Assembly: GCA_050249235.1 (NCBI GenBank)
Contig: JBFWQW010000071.1
Coordinates: forward strand, 1 to 14,901
Length of the DNA: 14,901 bases
From: JAEKLB01 sp050249235
GTDB taxonomy: Bacteria > Actinomycetota > Acidimicrobiia > Acidimicrobiales > CADCSY01
Direction: 5' to 3'
A model generated the notes under the pieces. That model worked only from the letters and a program-made list of their open reading frames with translations. It was not told the origin of the DNA and searched no databases. The position numbers and the translations under genes were made by a program. Of this stretch, positions 1 through 7,528 are shown piece by piece. How positions within the stretch are numbered: position 1 is the first letter of the stretch; each line of letters begins with the position of its first letter.

Positions 1-330
1 GCAGGCCTCGACGCACAGGTCGCAGTGGATGCAGCGGAGGTAGTTGATCTCGTAGACGAAGCCGAAGCGCTCGCCGGGCGACACCGGGTCGTCGGGCGAG
101 TTGTCGGCACCCCGCACGTAGATGCAGTTGGCCGGACAGACGCCGGCGCACAGCTCGCAGCCGATGCACTTCTCCATGCCGTCCTCGTACCGGTTCAGCA
201 CGTGGCGGCCGTGGAGGCGCTCCGGCTTCGGGCGCTTCTCCTCCGGGTACTGGGTGGTGACGACGGCGCCAGTGTCGGTCCACTTGGCCAGCTTGCGGAA
301 GGTGACGGCGAAGCCCTGCCAGTAGCCCAT
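1..330 (-). CDS. nuoI: NADH-quinone oxidoreductase subunit I (NuoI), 5' part only
   Basis: This is the peripheral-arm subunit of complex I that carries iron-sulfur clusters N6a and N6b, passing electrons from NuoG toward NuoB. The 110 codons present show two CxxCxxCxxxC motifs: C55, C58, C61, C65 (CIGCELCAGVCP) and C100, C103, C106, C110 (CIHCDLCVEAC). The last ligand codon is the first three bases of the window, so the C-terminus (usually another 50-80 residues) lies outside. The ATG at 330 overlaps the nuoH stop by one base (TGATG), the same junction used by most neighbours. There is no sign of damage. The NuoI assignment is firm because of the motif spacing and the position directly after nuoH. 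Confidence 0.96.
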   Translation of the reverse strand, partial: MGYWQGFAVTFRKLAKWTDTGAVVTTQYPEEKRPKPERLHGRHVLNRYEDGMEKCIGCELCAGVCPANCIYVRGADNSPDDPVSPGERFGFVYEINYLRCIHCDLCVEAC

Positions 331-1523
331 CAGTGGGCTCCCTCCGGGTCGGCGGCCCGGCGCAGCTCGGCGGTCCGGAGGGCGCCGGCGAGCAGGGCGA
401 AGACGAGGATGACGATGGCGACGCCGACGGCCGGCGGGAGCCAGAAGGGCCAGTCGCGGTCGTCGCCCACCTGGATCACCGCGATCAGGACGAGCCACAC
501 GAGCGAGGCCGGGATGAGGCGCTTCCAGCCCAGGTCCATGAGCTGGTCGTAGCGGAACCGGGGCAGCGTGGCGCGGAGCCACACGAAGCCGAACAGGAAC
601 GCCACCAGCTTCAGGCCGAACCACAGGAAGGGCCAGAGCTGCTCGGGACCGGGGCCGATGGGGCCGGCCGGGCCACCGAGGAAGAGGGTCACGATGATCG
701 CCGACATCGTGATCGTGTTCATGAACTCCGACAGGTAGAACATGCCGAAGCGGATGGACGAGTACTCGGTGTGGAAGCCGCCGACGAGCTCCTGCTCCGC
801 CTCCACCAGGTCGAACGGCGGCCGGTTGAGCTCGGCCGTGGCCGCGATGCAGAAGATGGCGAACGGCACGAAGGCGGTGGCCACCAGGTTCCAGTCGGCG
901 AGCGACCCGGCCTGGGCGGCGACGATGTCGTGGGTGGACAGCGAGCCCGAGAGCAGGATGACGGTGACCACGGAGAGCCCGAGGGCGGCCTCGTAGCTCA
1001 CCATCTGGGCCGAGGCCCGGACCGAGCCGAGCAGCGGGTACTTCGAGCCGGAGGCCCACCCGGCCAGCATGATCCCGTAGATGCCCACGGACGACATGGC
1101 CAGCAGGAACAGGACCCCGATGGGCGGATCGGCCACCTGGAGGAAGGTGTCGTGGCCGAACAACCGCACGGCCCCGTCGTCACCTCCGGTGAACACCCCG
1201 CCCACGGGCACGATGCAGAAGGTCAGGAAGGCCGGCGCCACCGAGAGGTAGGGGGCCAGGCGGAAGACCAGGGCGTCGGCGCCGTCCGGCCGCAGGTCCT
1301 CCTTGAAGATGAGCTTGATGCCGTCGGCCAGCGTCTGGAGCAGCCCCCACGGCCCGGCCCGGTTCGGCCCGATGCGGTTCTGCATGTCGGCGATGAGCTT
1401 GCGCTCGAACCAGATCATGAGGATGACGCCGATGATCACGAACGTGAAGCCGATGACGGCCTTCACGACGAGGAAGGCGACCACGCCGAGATCGAACCCC
1501 CCGTCGAAGAGCGGGTCGCCCAT
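330..1523 (-). CDS. nuoH: NADH-quinone oxidoreductase subunit H (NuoH)
   Basis: This is the membrane subunit of complex I that joins the peripheral and membrane arms and forms much of the quinone entry chamber. It has 397 residues with about nine hydrophobic helices (first around 14-38, last around 362-382). Family signatures are ERKLIADMQNRIGPNRAGPWG (residues 40-60, seen in pieces), KLIFKEDLRP (70-79) and AELNRPPFDLVEAEQELVGG (230-249), followed by FHTEYSSIRFGMFYLSEF-like sequence. The acidic residues in this last loop are the ones that line the quinone channel in characterised enzymes. The length exceeds the E. coli protein by a C-terminal helix and fits actinobacterial homologues as I recall them. 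The ATG at 1523 overlaps the nuoG stop by one base. Confidence 0.97.
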   Translation of the reverse strand: MGDPLFDGGFDLGVVAFLVVKAVIGFTFVIIGVILMIWFERKLIADMQNRIGPNRAGPWGLLQTLADGIKLIFKEDLRPDGADALVFRLAPYLSVAPAFLTFCIVPVGGVFTGGDDGAVRLFGHDTFLQVADPPIGVLFLLAMSSVGIYGIMLAGWASGSKYPLLGSVRASAQMVSYEAALGLSVVTVILLSGSLSTHDIVAAQAGSLADWNLVATAFVPFAIFCIAATAELNRPPFDLVEAEQELVGGFHTEYSSIRFGMFYLSEFMNTITMSAIIVTLFLGGPAGPIGPGPEQLWPFLWFGLKLVAFLFGFVWLRATLPRFRYDQLMDLGWKRLIPASLVWLVLIAVIQVGDDRDWPFWLPPAVGVAIVILVFALLAGALRTAELRRAADPEGAH

Positions 1524-4147
1524 CAGAGGGTCTCCACCCGGACGTCGGTGACCGCGGTGGCGGCATCGACAAGATCGGCCGCGCCGGGACCCGCCTGCGC
1601 GAAGGCGAGGAAGGTGGTGCCCCGGGGCACCCGGTCGCTGGCCCGGGCCGTGAGCGTGAGCGCGGTGCGGGCGCTCGACACGCGGACCTGGTCGCCGTCG
1701 CCGACACCCATCCGCTCGAGGTCGCCCGGGTTGACGGCCAGCGCCGACGCCGACTCGGCCGCCAGCGGGGCCAGCGACCGGGCGTGGTGGACAAGGGTGC
1801 CGTCGTCGTACAGCACCCGGTGCGACACCAGGCGGAGCGAGTAGCGGTCGACGCCGGGCGCCGTGGTCGCCGACGCGGCCGGGCGGAAGGCGACCGCGGG
1901 CGGCACCTCGGCGCCGGGCGGCTCGGGCACGTGCCGCGCCAACGGCTCGACCGCCACCACCTCGCCCTCGCCCAACGTGGCGACGGCGTGGACCTCCGGC
2001 GCGTCGGCAGCCGACGTGGCCGCCACCTCGGCCGGCCCCCCGGGCCCGTCGCCCGCCCTCGCCGGCTCGTCGCCCGCCGGCTGGCGGCCGGCGACCACGC
2101 CGTCGACCGACCGGGCCAGGCGACCGGCCGTGAGGCCGCGGTAGGCCGGCGCCAGGACGGCGATCTCCTCGGTGATCTGCTCGGCCGACTCGAGGCCGAG
2201 GTCGGCGCCGAGCCGGGCCGCCAGCTCCACCGCGATCATCCAGTCGGCCCAGGCCGTCCCTGGCGGCGTCACCTTCTGGAACACGCGGCTGACCCGGCCC
2301 TCGAGGTTCGTGGTGGTGCCCGTCTTCTCGGCGGCCATGCGGGCGGGGAGCACGACGTCGGCCTGGCGGGTCGAGGCGTTCGGGAGGGCGTCCACCGAGA
2401 CGACGAAGCCGGCGCCGGCCATGGCTCGCCGGGCGAGGTCGCGGTCGGGGAAGTCGGCCAGCGGGTCGGCGCCGAGCAGGACCAGGGCGGAGAGCCGGCC
2501 GGCGGCCGCCTGCTCGAGGATCCCCCGGGCGTCCAGGCCGCCGGTGTCGGGGAGGTCGCCCCACGCCTCGGTGAACCACGCCCGGCCGTCGTCGAGCGAG
2601 ACCCGGCCCGGGAGCAGCCCCGGGGCCAGGCCCATGTCGAGGGCGCCGTGCACGTTGGCCCGGCGCAGCCCGGAGAGGAACGTCACGCCGGGCACCGCCT
2701 CGACCAGGGCGGCCGCGGCCGAGAGCACGGCGTCGGCCGACTCGGCCAGCGACGGCCGACCGAGCACGCAGACGACGTTGGCCGCGCCGTCCAGGGCCCC
2801 ACTGGCGAGGAGCTCGCGCACCCCGTCGGCGGCGGCGCCGGGCACGTGGCGGGTGGAGGTGGCGGCGTAGCGGGTGAGGCCCGAGGTCGTGGCCGACACC
2901 TCGTGGATCGCCGTGCGCCCGGCGACGGCGGCACCCCGGAGCCGCAGGTACAGGACCGGGAGCTCCTCCTTGACGTCCGCGCCGAGCAGGACGACCGCGT
3001 CGGCCTCGCAGGCCTCGTCGACGGTGGCCCGGGGGAGCCCGAGCACGGCTTCGGCGGGGAGGCCGTCGCCGAGCTGGCAGTCGACGTTATCGGTGCCGAG
3101 CACGGTGCGGGCCAGCTTCGACCAGGCGTAGGCGTCCTCGTTGGTGAGGCGGGCACCGCCCACGACCGCCACGCCGGCGCCGCCGTCGCGCTCGATCGCC
3201 CTCGACAGCCCGTCGACGGTGCGCTCGAGGGCGTCGGACCAGCTGGTCTCCACGAGCTCGTCGCCGTCGCGGACCAGGGGCACGCGGAGCCGCTCGTCGC
3301 TCTCGGCCGCCTCGTAGTCGAAGCGGCCCTTGTCGCAGAGCCACCCCTGGTTCACCGGACCGACGTCGACTCCCAGCTTGCGGACCAGCCGGTCGGTGGT
3401 GGACTGCAGCGCCACCCGGCACCCGACGGAGCAGCTCGTGCAGGTGGACTCGACCTGGTCGAGGTCCCAGGGCCGGGCCTTGAAGCGGTACGGCGTGGCC
3501 GTGAGGGCGCCCACCGGGCAGAGCTGCACCACGTTGCCGCTGAAGTAGGACGCGAAGGGCTGGTCGGGGAACGTGTTGATCTCGGTGTGCGAGCCACGAC
3601 CGACGAACTCGATGAGCGGGTCGCCGGCGACCTCGTCGGCGAACCGGGTGCAGCGATCGCACTGGATGCAGCGCTCGCGGTCGAGCGCGACCAGCTCGGA
3701 CAGCGCGATCGGCTTCTCCCAGTGGCGCTTCTCTTCGACGAAGCGGGACTCGCCGGGCCCGAAGCCGATGGTGTGGTCCTGGAGCGGGCACTCGCCACCG
3801 CGGTCGCACACCGGGCAGTCGAGGGGGTGGTTGACGAGGAGGAACTCGAGCACGCCGTCCTGGGCCTTCTTGACGGCGGGCGAGTCGGTGACGACCTCCT
3901 GGCCCTCGGCGACGGGCACGAAGCAGGCCGGCTGCAGCTGGGGCCCGCGGGGGCCGACGACCTCGACCAGGCACATGCGGCACATGCCCACCGGCGCCAT
4001 GCGGGGGTGGTAGCAGAAGCGCGGGATGTAGGTGCCGGCCCGCTCGGCGGCGGCGATGATCATCTCGCCGGGCCGGGCCTCGACGGGACGGCCGTCGAGG
4101 TTGATCGTCACCGACGTCGGGGGGGCCTGGGGTGCGGTGTCAGCCAC
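1523..4147 (-). CDS. nuoG: NADH-quinone oxidoreductase subunit G (NuoG)
   Basis: This is the large electron-transfer subunit of the complex I peripheral arm, 874 residues. Visible in order: a 2Fe-2S ferredoxin domain with C45, C56, C59, C75 (N1b); the His-Cys cluster H107, C111, C114, C120 (N5); C160, C163, C166, C210 (N4); then C236, C239, C243, C271, which has the C-x2-C-x3-C-x27-C spacing of the extra cluster N7 found only in some bacteria. A molybdopterin-oxidoreductase-like domain follows, then an Ala/Gly/Pro-rich linker (about 695-760) and a C-terminal dinucleotide-binding-like domain. The start is GTG at 4147, giving MADTAPQAPPTSVTINLDGR, and it overlaps the nuoF stop by eight bases. 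A later start would cut into the ferredoxin fold, so this one is preferred. The low-complexity linker is the only odd part. Confidence 0.96.
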   Translation of the reverse strand: MADTAPQAPPTSVTINLDGRPVEARPGEMIIAAAERAGTYIPRFCYHPRMAPVGMCRMCLVEVVGPRGPQLQPACFVPVAEGQEVVTDSPAVKKAQDGVLEFLLVNHPLDCPVCDRGGECPLQDHTIGFGPGESRFVEEKRHWEKPIALSELVALDRERCIQCDRCTRFADEVAGDPLIEFVGRGSHTEINTFPDQPFASYFSGNVVQLCPVGALTATPYRFKARPWDLDQVESTCTSCSVGCRVALQSTTDRLVRKLGVDVGPVNQGWLCDKGRFDYEAAESDERLRVPLVRDGDELVETSWSDALERTVDGLSRAIERDGGAGVAVVGGARLTNEDAYAWSKLARTVLGTDNVDCQLGDGLPAEAVLGLPRATVDEACEADAVVLLGADVKEELPVLYLRLRGAAVAGRTAIHEVSATTSGLTRYAATSTRHVPGAAADGVRELLASGALDGAANVVCVLGRPSLAESADAVLSAAAALVEAVPGVTFLSGLRRANVHGALDMGLAPGLLPGRVSLDDGRAWFTEAWGDLPDTGGLDARGILEQAAAGRLSALVLLGADPLADFPDRDLARRAMAGAGFVVSVDALPNASTRQADVVLPARMAAEKTGTTTNLEGRVSRVFQKVTPPGTAWADWMIAVELAARLGADLGLESAEQITEEIAVLAPAYRGLTAGRLARSVDGVVAGRQPAGDEPARAGDGPGGPAEVAATSAADAPEVHAVATLGEGEVVAVEPLARHVPEPPGAEVPPAVAFRPAASATTAPGVDRYSLRLVSHRVLYDDGTLVHHARSLAPLAAESASALAVNPGDLERMGVGDGDQVRVSSARTALTLTARASDRVPRGTTFLAFAQAGPGAADLVDAATAVTDVRVETL

Positions 4148-5435
4148 GGTGCGGGCACCGGCCTTCGTGGATGTGGGCGAGGTACTCGTCCCGGAAGCGC
4201 CCGAGCGACGAGATGATCGACGGGGGGATCGACGGCCCCAACGGGCAGATCGTGGTCTGGGCCGGGGGCCAGCGCAGGCCGGGCGAGATGTTGTCGCTCA
4301 CGTCGAGGAGGAGGTCGAGGTCCTCGAGCCGGCCGTTGCCGTGCTCGATGCGGTACATGATCTTCTCGAGCCACGACGAGCCCTCGCGGCAGGGCGTGCA
4401 CTGGCCGCACGACTCGTGGGCGTAGAAGCGGACGAGCCGCCACGACGCCCGCACCGCGCACGCCGTCGAGTCGAGCACGACGAGCCCGGCGCCGAGGGAC
4501 GAGCCCGCCTTGGCGACCTCGTCGATGTCGAGTGGCAGGTCGAGGTGCTCCTCGAAGAGCCAGGGGAACGACGCCCCGGCGGGAAGGAAGGCCTTGAGCG
4601 GGTTGCCGTCGCGGATGCCGCCGCCGTACTCGGGCGACTCGAAGATCTCGCGGAACGTCGTGACGCCGAGCTCGACCTCGTAGTTGCCCGGCCGGTTGAC
4701 GTGGCCCGACACCGAGAACATCCGCATCCCGAGCGAGCGGTCCTTCCCCAGCGCCGCGAACGCGGCGCCGCCGTTGCCCACGATCCAGGGCAGGTCGGCC
4801 AGCGTCTCCACGTTGTTGACGATGGTGGGCTGCATGTAGAGGCCCTTCACCGCCGGGAAGAAGGGCGGCTTGATACGGGGAAACCCCCGCTTGCCCTCGA
4901 GGCTCTCGATCAGGGCGGTCTCGTCACCGACGATGTAGGCACCTGCGCCCCAGTGCAGCACCACGTCGATGTCGACGCCGCTGCCCATGATGTCGCGCCC
5001 GGCGTAGCCGCCGGCGTAGGCCTCGTTGAGGGCCTTCGCCACCCGCTCCTGGGCCAGCGCCATCTCGCCCCTGACGTAGAGGAACACGCCCTTGGCGCCG
5101 ATCGCGACCGCGCAGATGAGGGCCCCCTCGATGAGCAGGTGGGGGTCGTTCTCCATCAGCTCGCGGTCCTTGGCGAAGCCGGGCTCGCTCTCGTCGCCGT
5201 TCACCACGACGTAGGCCGGCCGCTCCTTGGCCAGCAGCTCCCACTTGGCGCCCGTGAGGAAGGCGGCGCCACCGCTGCGCCCGGTGAGCCCGGCCACCTT
5301 GACGTCCTCGATGATCGAGGCCGGCTCCATCGTGAACGCCTTGCGCAGCCCCTCGTAGCCTCCCGTCGACAGGTAGGCATCGAGGGTGTGGCCGTCGTCG
5401 AGGCCGAACCGGGCGGTGACGATCGGGGCGGCCAT
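4140..5435 (-). CDS. nuoF: NADH-quinone oxidoreductase subunit F (NuoF)
   Basis: This is the NADH- and FMN-binding subunit of complex I, 431 residues. The FMN-fold motif GAGAYIVGDETALIESLEG lies at 163-181 (usually ...YICGEETALIESLEG). The N3 cluster ligands are C343, C346, C349 in ESCGQCTPCREG, plus C397 in TTICPLG. DESEPGFAKDRE (81-92) and PTIVNNVETLADLPWI (203-218) are also clear family blocks. Several normally near-invariant positions differ: the glycine-rich loop reads GRSGGAAFLTG (52-62) instead of GRGGAGFPTG, one residue longer, and a stretch around PGLRWPPAQ (385-393) is inserted before the last cluster ligand. The reading frame is intact, so this is divergence and not decay. The ATG at 5435 overlaps the nuoE stop by one base. 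Confidence 0.95.
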   Translation of the reverse strand: MAAPIVTARFGLDDGHTLDAYLSTGGYEGLRKAFTMEPASIIEDVKVAGLTGRSGGAAFLTGAKWELLAKERPAYVVVNGDESEPGFAKDRELMENDPHLLIEGALICAVAIGAKGVFLYVRGEMALAQERVAKALNEAYAGGYAGRDIMGSGVDIDVVLHWGAGAYIVGDETALIESLEGKRGFPRIKPPFFPAVKGLYMQPTIVNNVETLADLPWIVGNGGAAFAALGKDRSLGMRMFSVSGHVNRPGNYEVELGVTTFREIFESPEYGGGIRDGNPLKAFLPAGASFPWLFEEHLDLPLDIDEVAKAGSSLGAGLVVLDSTACAVRASWRLVRFYAHESCGQCTPCREGSSWLEKIMYRIEHGNGRLEDLDLLLDVSDNISPGLRWPPAQTTICPLGPSIPPSIISSLGRFRDEYLAHIHEGRCPHRG

Positions 5436-6019
5436 CAGCCGATCACCTTCCGGAGGCCCTCGCCGTTGTTGCCGGCCCAGTTCGGCGACGCCGACTGGCG
5501 GACGCGGGTGGTGGTGCCGTGCGGCGGGACCACGTCGTCGAGGCGGCCGGCCCGAAGGTCGTCGACGAGGCGGTCGGCGTCGTCGTGGGACAGGCGGAAG
5601 AAGTAGCGGTAGTTGGCCTGCACGCACGGGGCCTCGGTGCAGGCCGCCAGGCACTCGGCCTCCTCCACCGTGAAGAGGCCGTCGGCCGTCGTGCCCCCTG
5701 CCTTCACCCCGAGCCGCTCCTCGAGGTGCTCGAGCAGCTCGTCGGCGCCGAGGAGCATGCAGGAGAGGTTCGTGCAGACGTTGAGGACGTAGCGACCGAC
5801 CGGCTCCAGCTTGAACATCTCGTAGAACGAGCAGGTGCCGTACACCTCGGCCGGCGTGATCCCGAGCAGCTCGGCCACGTGGGTCATGGCGTCTTCCGTG
5901 ACGTAGCCGTCCTGCTCCTGGGCCACGTGCAGGAGGGGGATGAGCGCCGACCGGGCCCGTGGGTAGCGCCCGATGATCTCCTTGGCCAGGGTCACGTTCT
6001 GGGGGCTCAACCGGGCCAT
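5435..6019 (-). CDS. nuoE: NADH-quinone oxidoreductase subunit E (NuoE)
   Basis: This is the small peripheral-arm subunit of complex I, which carries the off-pathway 2Fe-2S cluster N1a next to NuoF. The thioredoxin-like ferredoxin motif is complete: C82-x4-C87 (VCTNLSCML) and C123-x3-C127 (ECLAACTEAPC). The N-terminal helical region (TPAEVYGTCSFYEMF, 55-69) is typical of the family. It has 194 residues against roughly 160-170 in many bacteria. The extra length is a C-terminal tail after about residue 165 (PPHGTTTRVRQSASPNWAGN) with no motif that I recognise; longer tails are common in actinobacterial NuoE. The ATG at 6019 shares one base with the nuoD stop, and the gene ends on the nuoF start. 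Confidence 0.96.
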   Translation of the reverse strand: MARLSPQNVTLAKEIIGRYPRARSALIPLLHVAQEQDGYVTEDAMTHVAELLGITPAEVYGTCSFYEMFKLEPVGRYVLNVCTNLSCMLLGADELLEHLEERLGVKAGGTTADGLFTVEEAECLAACTEAPCVQANYRYFFRLSHDDADRLVDDLRAGRLDDVVPPHGTTTRVRQSASPNWAGNNGEGLRKVIG

Positions 6020-7356
6020 CAGCGGTCGACCTCGCCCATGATCGGGTCGACCGACGAGATGTTGGCGACGGCGTCGGCGACGAAGCCTCCCTGCATCATG
6101 TGGGGCAGCGACTGCAGGTTGTAGAAGGACGGCGCCCGCACGTGCATGCGGAACGGCTTCGAGCCACCGTCCGAGACGAGGTAGCAGCCGAGCTCGCCAC
6201 GGGGCGACTCGACGGCGGCGTAGACCTCGCCCTCCGGCACCTTCATCCCCTCCGTGAAGAGCTTGAAGTGGTGGATGAGGGCCTCCATCGACTGGTCGAT
6301 GCGGGCCCGGGGCGGCGGCGTCACCTTCTTGTCCTGGACCTTATAGTCGCCCTCGGGCATGCGGTCGAGGATCTGGCGGATGATCCGCAGCGACTCCCGG
6401 ATCTCGCTCAGCCGGATGGCGTAGCGGTCGAAGGCGTCGCCGTAGGTGCCGACCACCACGTCGAACTCGAGCTCGGGGTAGGCGAGGTAGGGCAGGTCGC
6501 GGCGCAGGTCCCACGGGATCCCGGTGGAGCGCAGCACCGGACCGGTGGCGCTGAGGGCCAGCGCGACCTCCTGGCTGATGACGCCGACGCCCTGGAGCCG
6601 CTCCCGCCAGATCGGCTGGCCGGTCATGAGCACGTCGAACTCGTCGAGGCGGGGCGGGATGACGTCGTCGAGCCGGCGGATGTCGTCCCGCCACCCTTCG
6701 GGGAGGTCGACGGCGACGCCCCCCACCCGGACGTAGTTGTGGTTCATGCGCAGGCCGGTGAGCTTCTCGAAGAACTCGAGGACCTCCTCGCGCTCCCGCC
6801 AGCCGAACAGCATCATCGACACGGCCCCGATGTCCATGCCGTTCGTGGCGAGGAACAGCAGGTGCGACGACACCCGGTTGAGCTCGCAGACGAGCGTGCG
6901 GATCCACGTGGCCCGGGGCGGCACCTCGACGCCGAGGAGCTCCTCGACGGCGGTGCAGAAGACCAGCTCGTTGAAGAACGGGCTGGCGTAGTCCATGCGG
7001 GTCGTGTTGGTCGGGCCCTGGAGGTAGGTGAGCTGCTCGCCCTGCTTCTCCATGCCCGTGTGCAGGTAGCCGATGATCGACTTCGTCCGCAGCACGGTCT
7101 CGCCCCGGAGCTCGAGCATCAGCCGCAGCACGCCGTGCGTGCTGGGGTGCTGGGGCCCCATGTTGATGAGCATGGTCTCGTCCTCTGAGCCCGCCGTCGC
7201 CTGCGACAGGGCGGCGGCGTCGGCCTCGGACAGCCGCAGGACGGCGCCCGACTCGACCAGGAGCTCGGCCGGCGGGGTCGACCCGCGGTCCTGCATCTCC
7301 TGGGACGACTCCCCCGTGTCGGCCCCACCGGCGTGCACCGGCTGGCGGACGCTCAT
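6019..7356 (-). CDS. nuoD: NADH-quinone oxidoreductase subunit D (NuoD)
   Basis: This is the 49-kDa-type subunit of complex I, which forms the quinone-binding pocket with NuoB. It has 445 residues. The block NMGPQHPSTHGVLRLM starts near residue 65. H74 and Y123 are 49 residues apart, the same spacing as the quinone-binding His38 and Tyr87 of the Thermus subunit. The conserved C-terminal block ESPRGELGCYLVSDG and the end DPIMGEVDR are present. About 60 residues precede the conserved core, a hydrophilic Ala/Glu-rich extension. The ATG at 7356 is preceded five bases upstream by GGAG (7365-7362), and it overlaps by four bases the stop of a mini-ORF in the upstream repeat. The frame is open further upstream to 7512, but that part is repeat DNA and not NuoD. 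Confidence 0.96.
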   Translation of the reverse strand: MSVRQPVHAGGADTGESSQEMQDRGSTPPAELLVESGAVLRLSEADAAALSQATAGSEDETMLINMGPQHPSTHGVLRLMLELRGETVLRTKSIIGYLHTGMEKQGEQLTYLQGPTNTTRMDYASPFFNELVFCTAVEELLGVEVPPRATWIRTLVCELNRVSSHLLFLATNGMDIGAVSMMLFGWREREEVLEFFEKLTGLRMNHNYVRVGGVAVDLPEGWRDDIRRLDDVIPPRLDEFDVLMTGQPIWRERLQGVGVISQEVALALSATGPVLRSTGIPWDLRRDLPYLAYPELEFDVVVGTYGDAFDRYAIRLSEIRESLRIIRQILDRMPEGDYKVQDKKVTPPPRARIDQSMEALIHHFKLFTEGMKVPEGEVYAAVESPRGELGCYLVSDGGSKPFRMHVRAPSFYNLQSLPHMMQGGFVADAVANISSVDPIMGEVDR

Positions 7357-7442
7357 CGTGTCTCCACGGGGGCTGCGCCCCCGGACCCCATCCCGCACGG
7401 CTCGCTGGCGCTCGCACGCGCGGCACGACTCGCTGCGCTCAT
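7353..7442 (-). CDS. Repeat-unit mini-ORF 2, 29 codons, coupled to nuoD
   Basis: This is identical in sequence to the preceding mini-ORF. It starts at the ATG at 7442 inside the unit boundary and stops with TGA at 7355-7353, overlapping the nuoD ATG by four bases. Its own start is preceded by GGAG five bases upstream, provided by the end of the first unit. Because 86 is not a multiple of three, neither mini-ORF is in frame with nuoD, so no fusion results. Expression is plausible but unproven; read it as a coupling spacer unless peptide evidence appears. Confidence 0.3.
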   Translation of the reverse strand: MSAASRAARASASEPCGMGSGGAAPVETR

Positions 7443-7528
7443 CGTGTCTCCACGGGGGCTGCGCCCCCGGACCCCATCCCGCACGGCTCGCTGGCGCTCG
7501 CACGCGCGGCACGACTCGCTGCGCTCAT
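7439..7528 (-). CDS. Repeat-unit mini-ORF 1, 29 codons, coupled to nuoC
   Basis: This open frame occupies exactly one repeat unit. Its ATG (7528-7526) overlaps the nuoC stop as ATGA, and its TGA (7441-7439) overlaps the ATG of the second unit the same way. The 29-residue peptide starts MSAASRAARA and ends APVETR. It is Ala/Arg/Ser/Gly-rich with one Cys and no recognisable domain. The site upstream of its ATG is the nuoC end (CGGGGCCACG), a weak ribosome-binding site. It may be translated only by ribosomes finishing nuoC. Its likely value is in keeping coupling unbroken and not in the peptide itself; this is inference. Confidence 0.3.
   Translation of the reverse strand: MSAASRAARASASEPCGMGSGGAAPVETR

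Noticed and set aside
333..4216. Long plus-strand open frames (up to 810 codons at 1784-4216, 503 codons at 333-1844)
   Set aside because: They lie antisense to nuoG and nuoH, are rich in Arg/Gly/His/Val with no domain, and arise because third-position GC bias removes stop codons on the opposite strand. The minus-strand genes have full cofactor motifs.
4032..7188. Plus-strand frames of 524 and 362 codons opposite nuoF, nuoE and nuoD
   Set aside because: Same GC-driven antisense artefact: no ribosome-binding sites, composition typical of shadow frames, and no recognisable protein.
7367..7383. Rho-independent terminator at the GGGGGC/GCCCCC hairpin
   Set aside because: The stem is strong but is not followed by a T-run on the minus strand; instead it runs into GTGGAG and the nuoD start. 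It occurs inside an operon whose downstream genes must be transcribed.
7357..7512. Extended NuoD start at 7512 in the same frame
   Set aside because: The added residues are encoded entirely by repeat DNA and have no NuoD similarity; the ATG at 7356 has a good ribosome-binding site and ATGA coupling.
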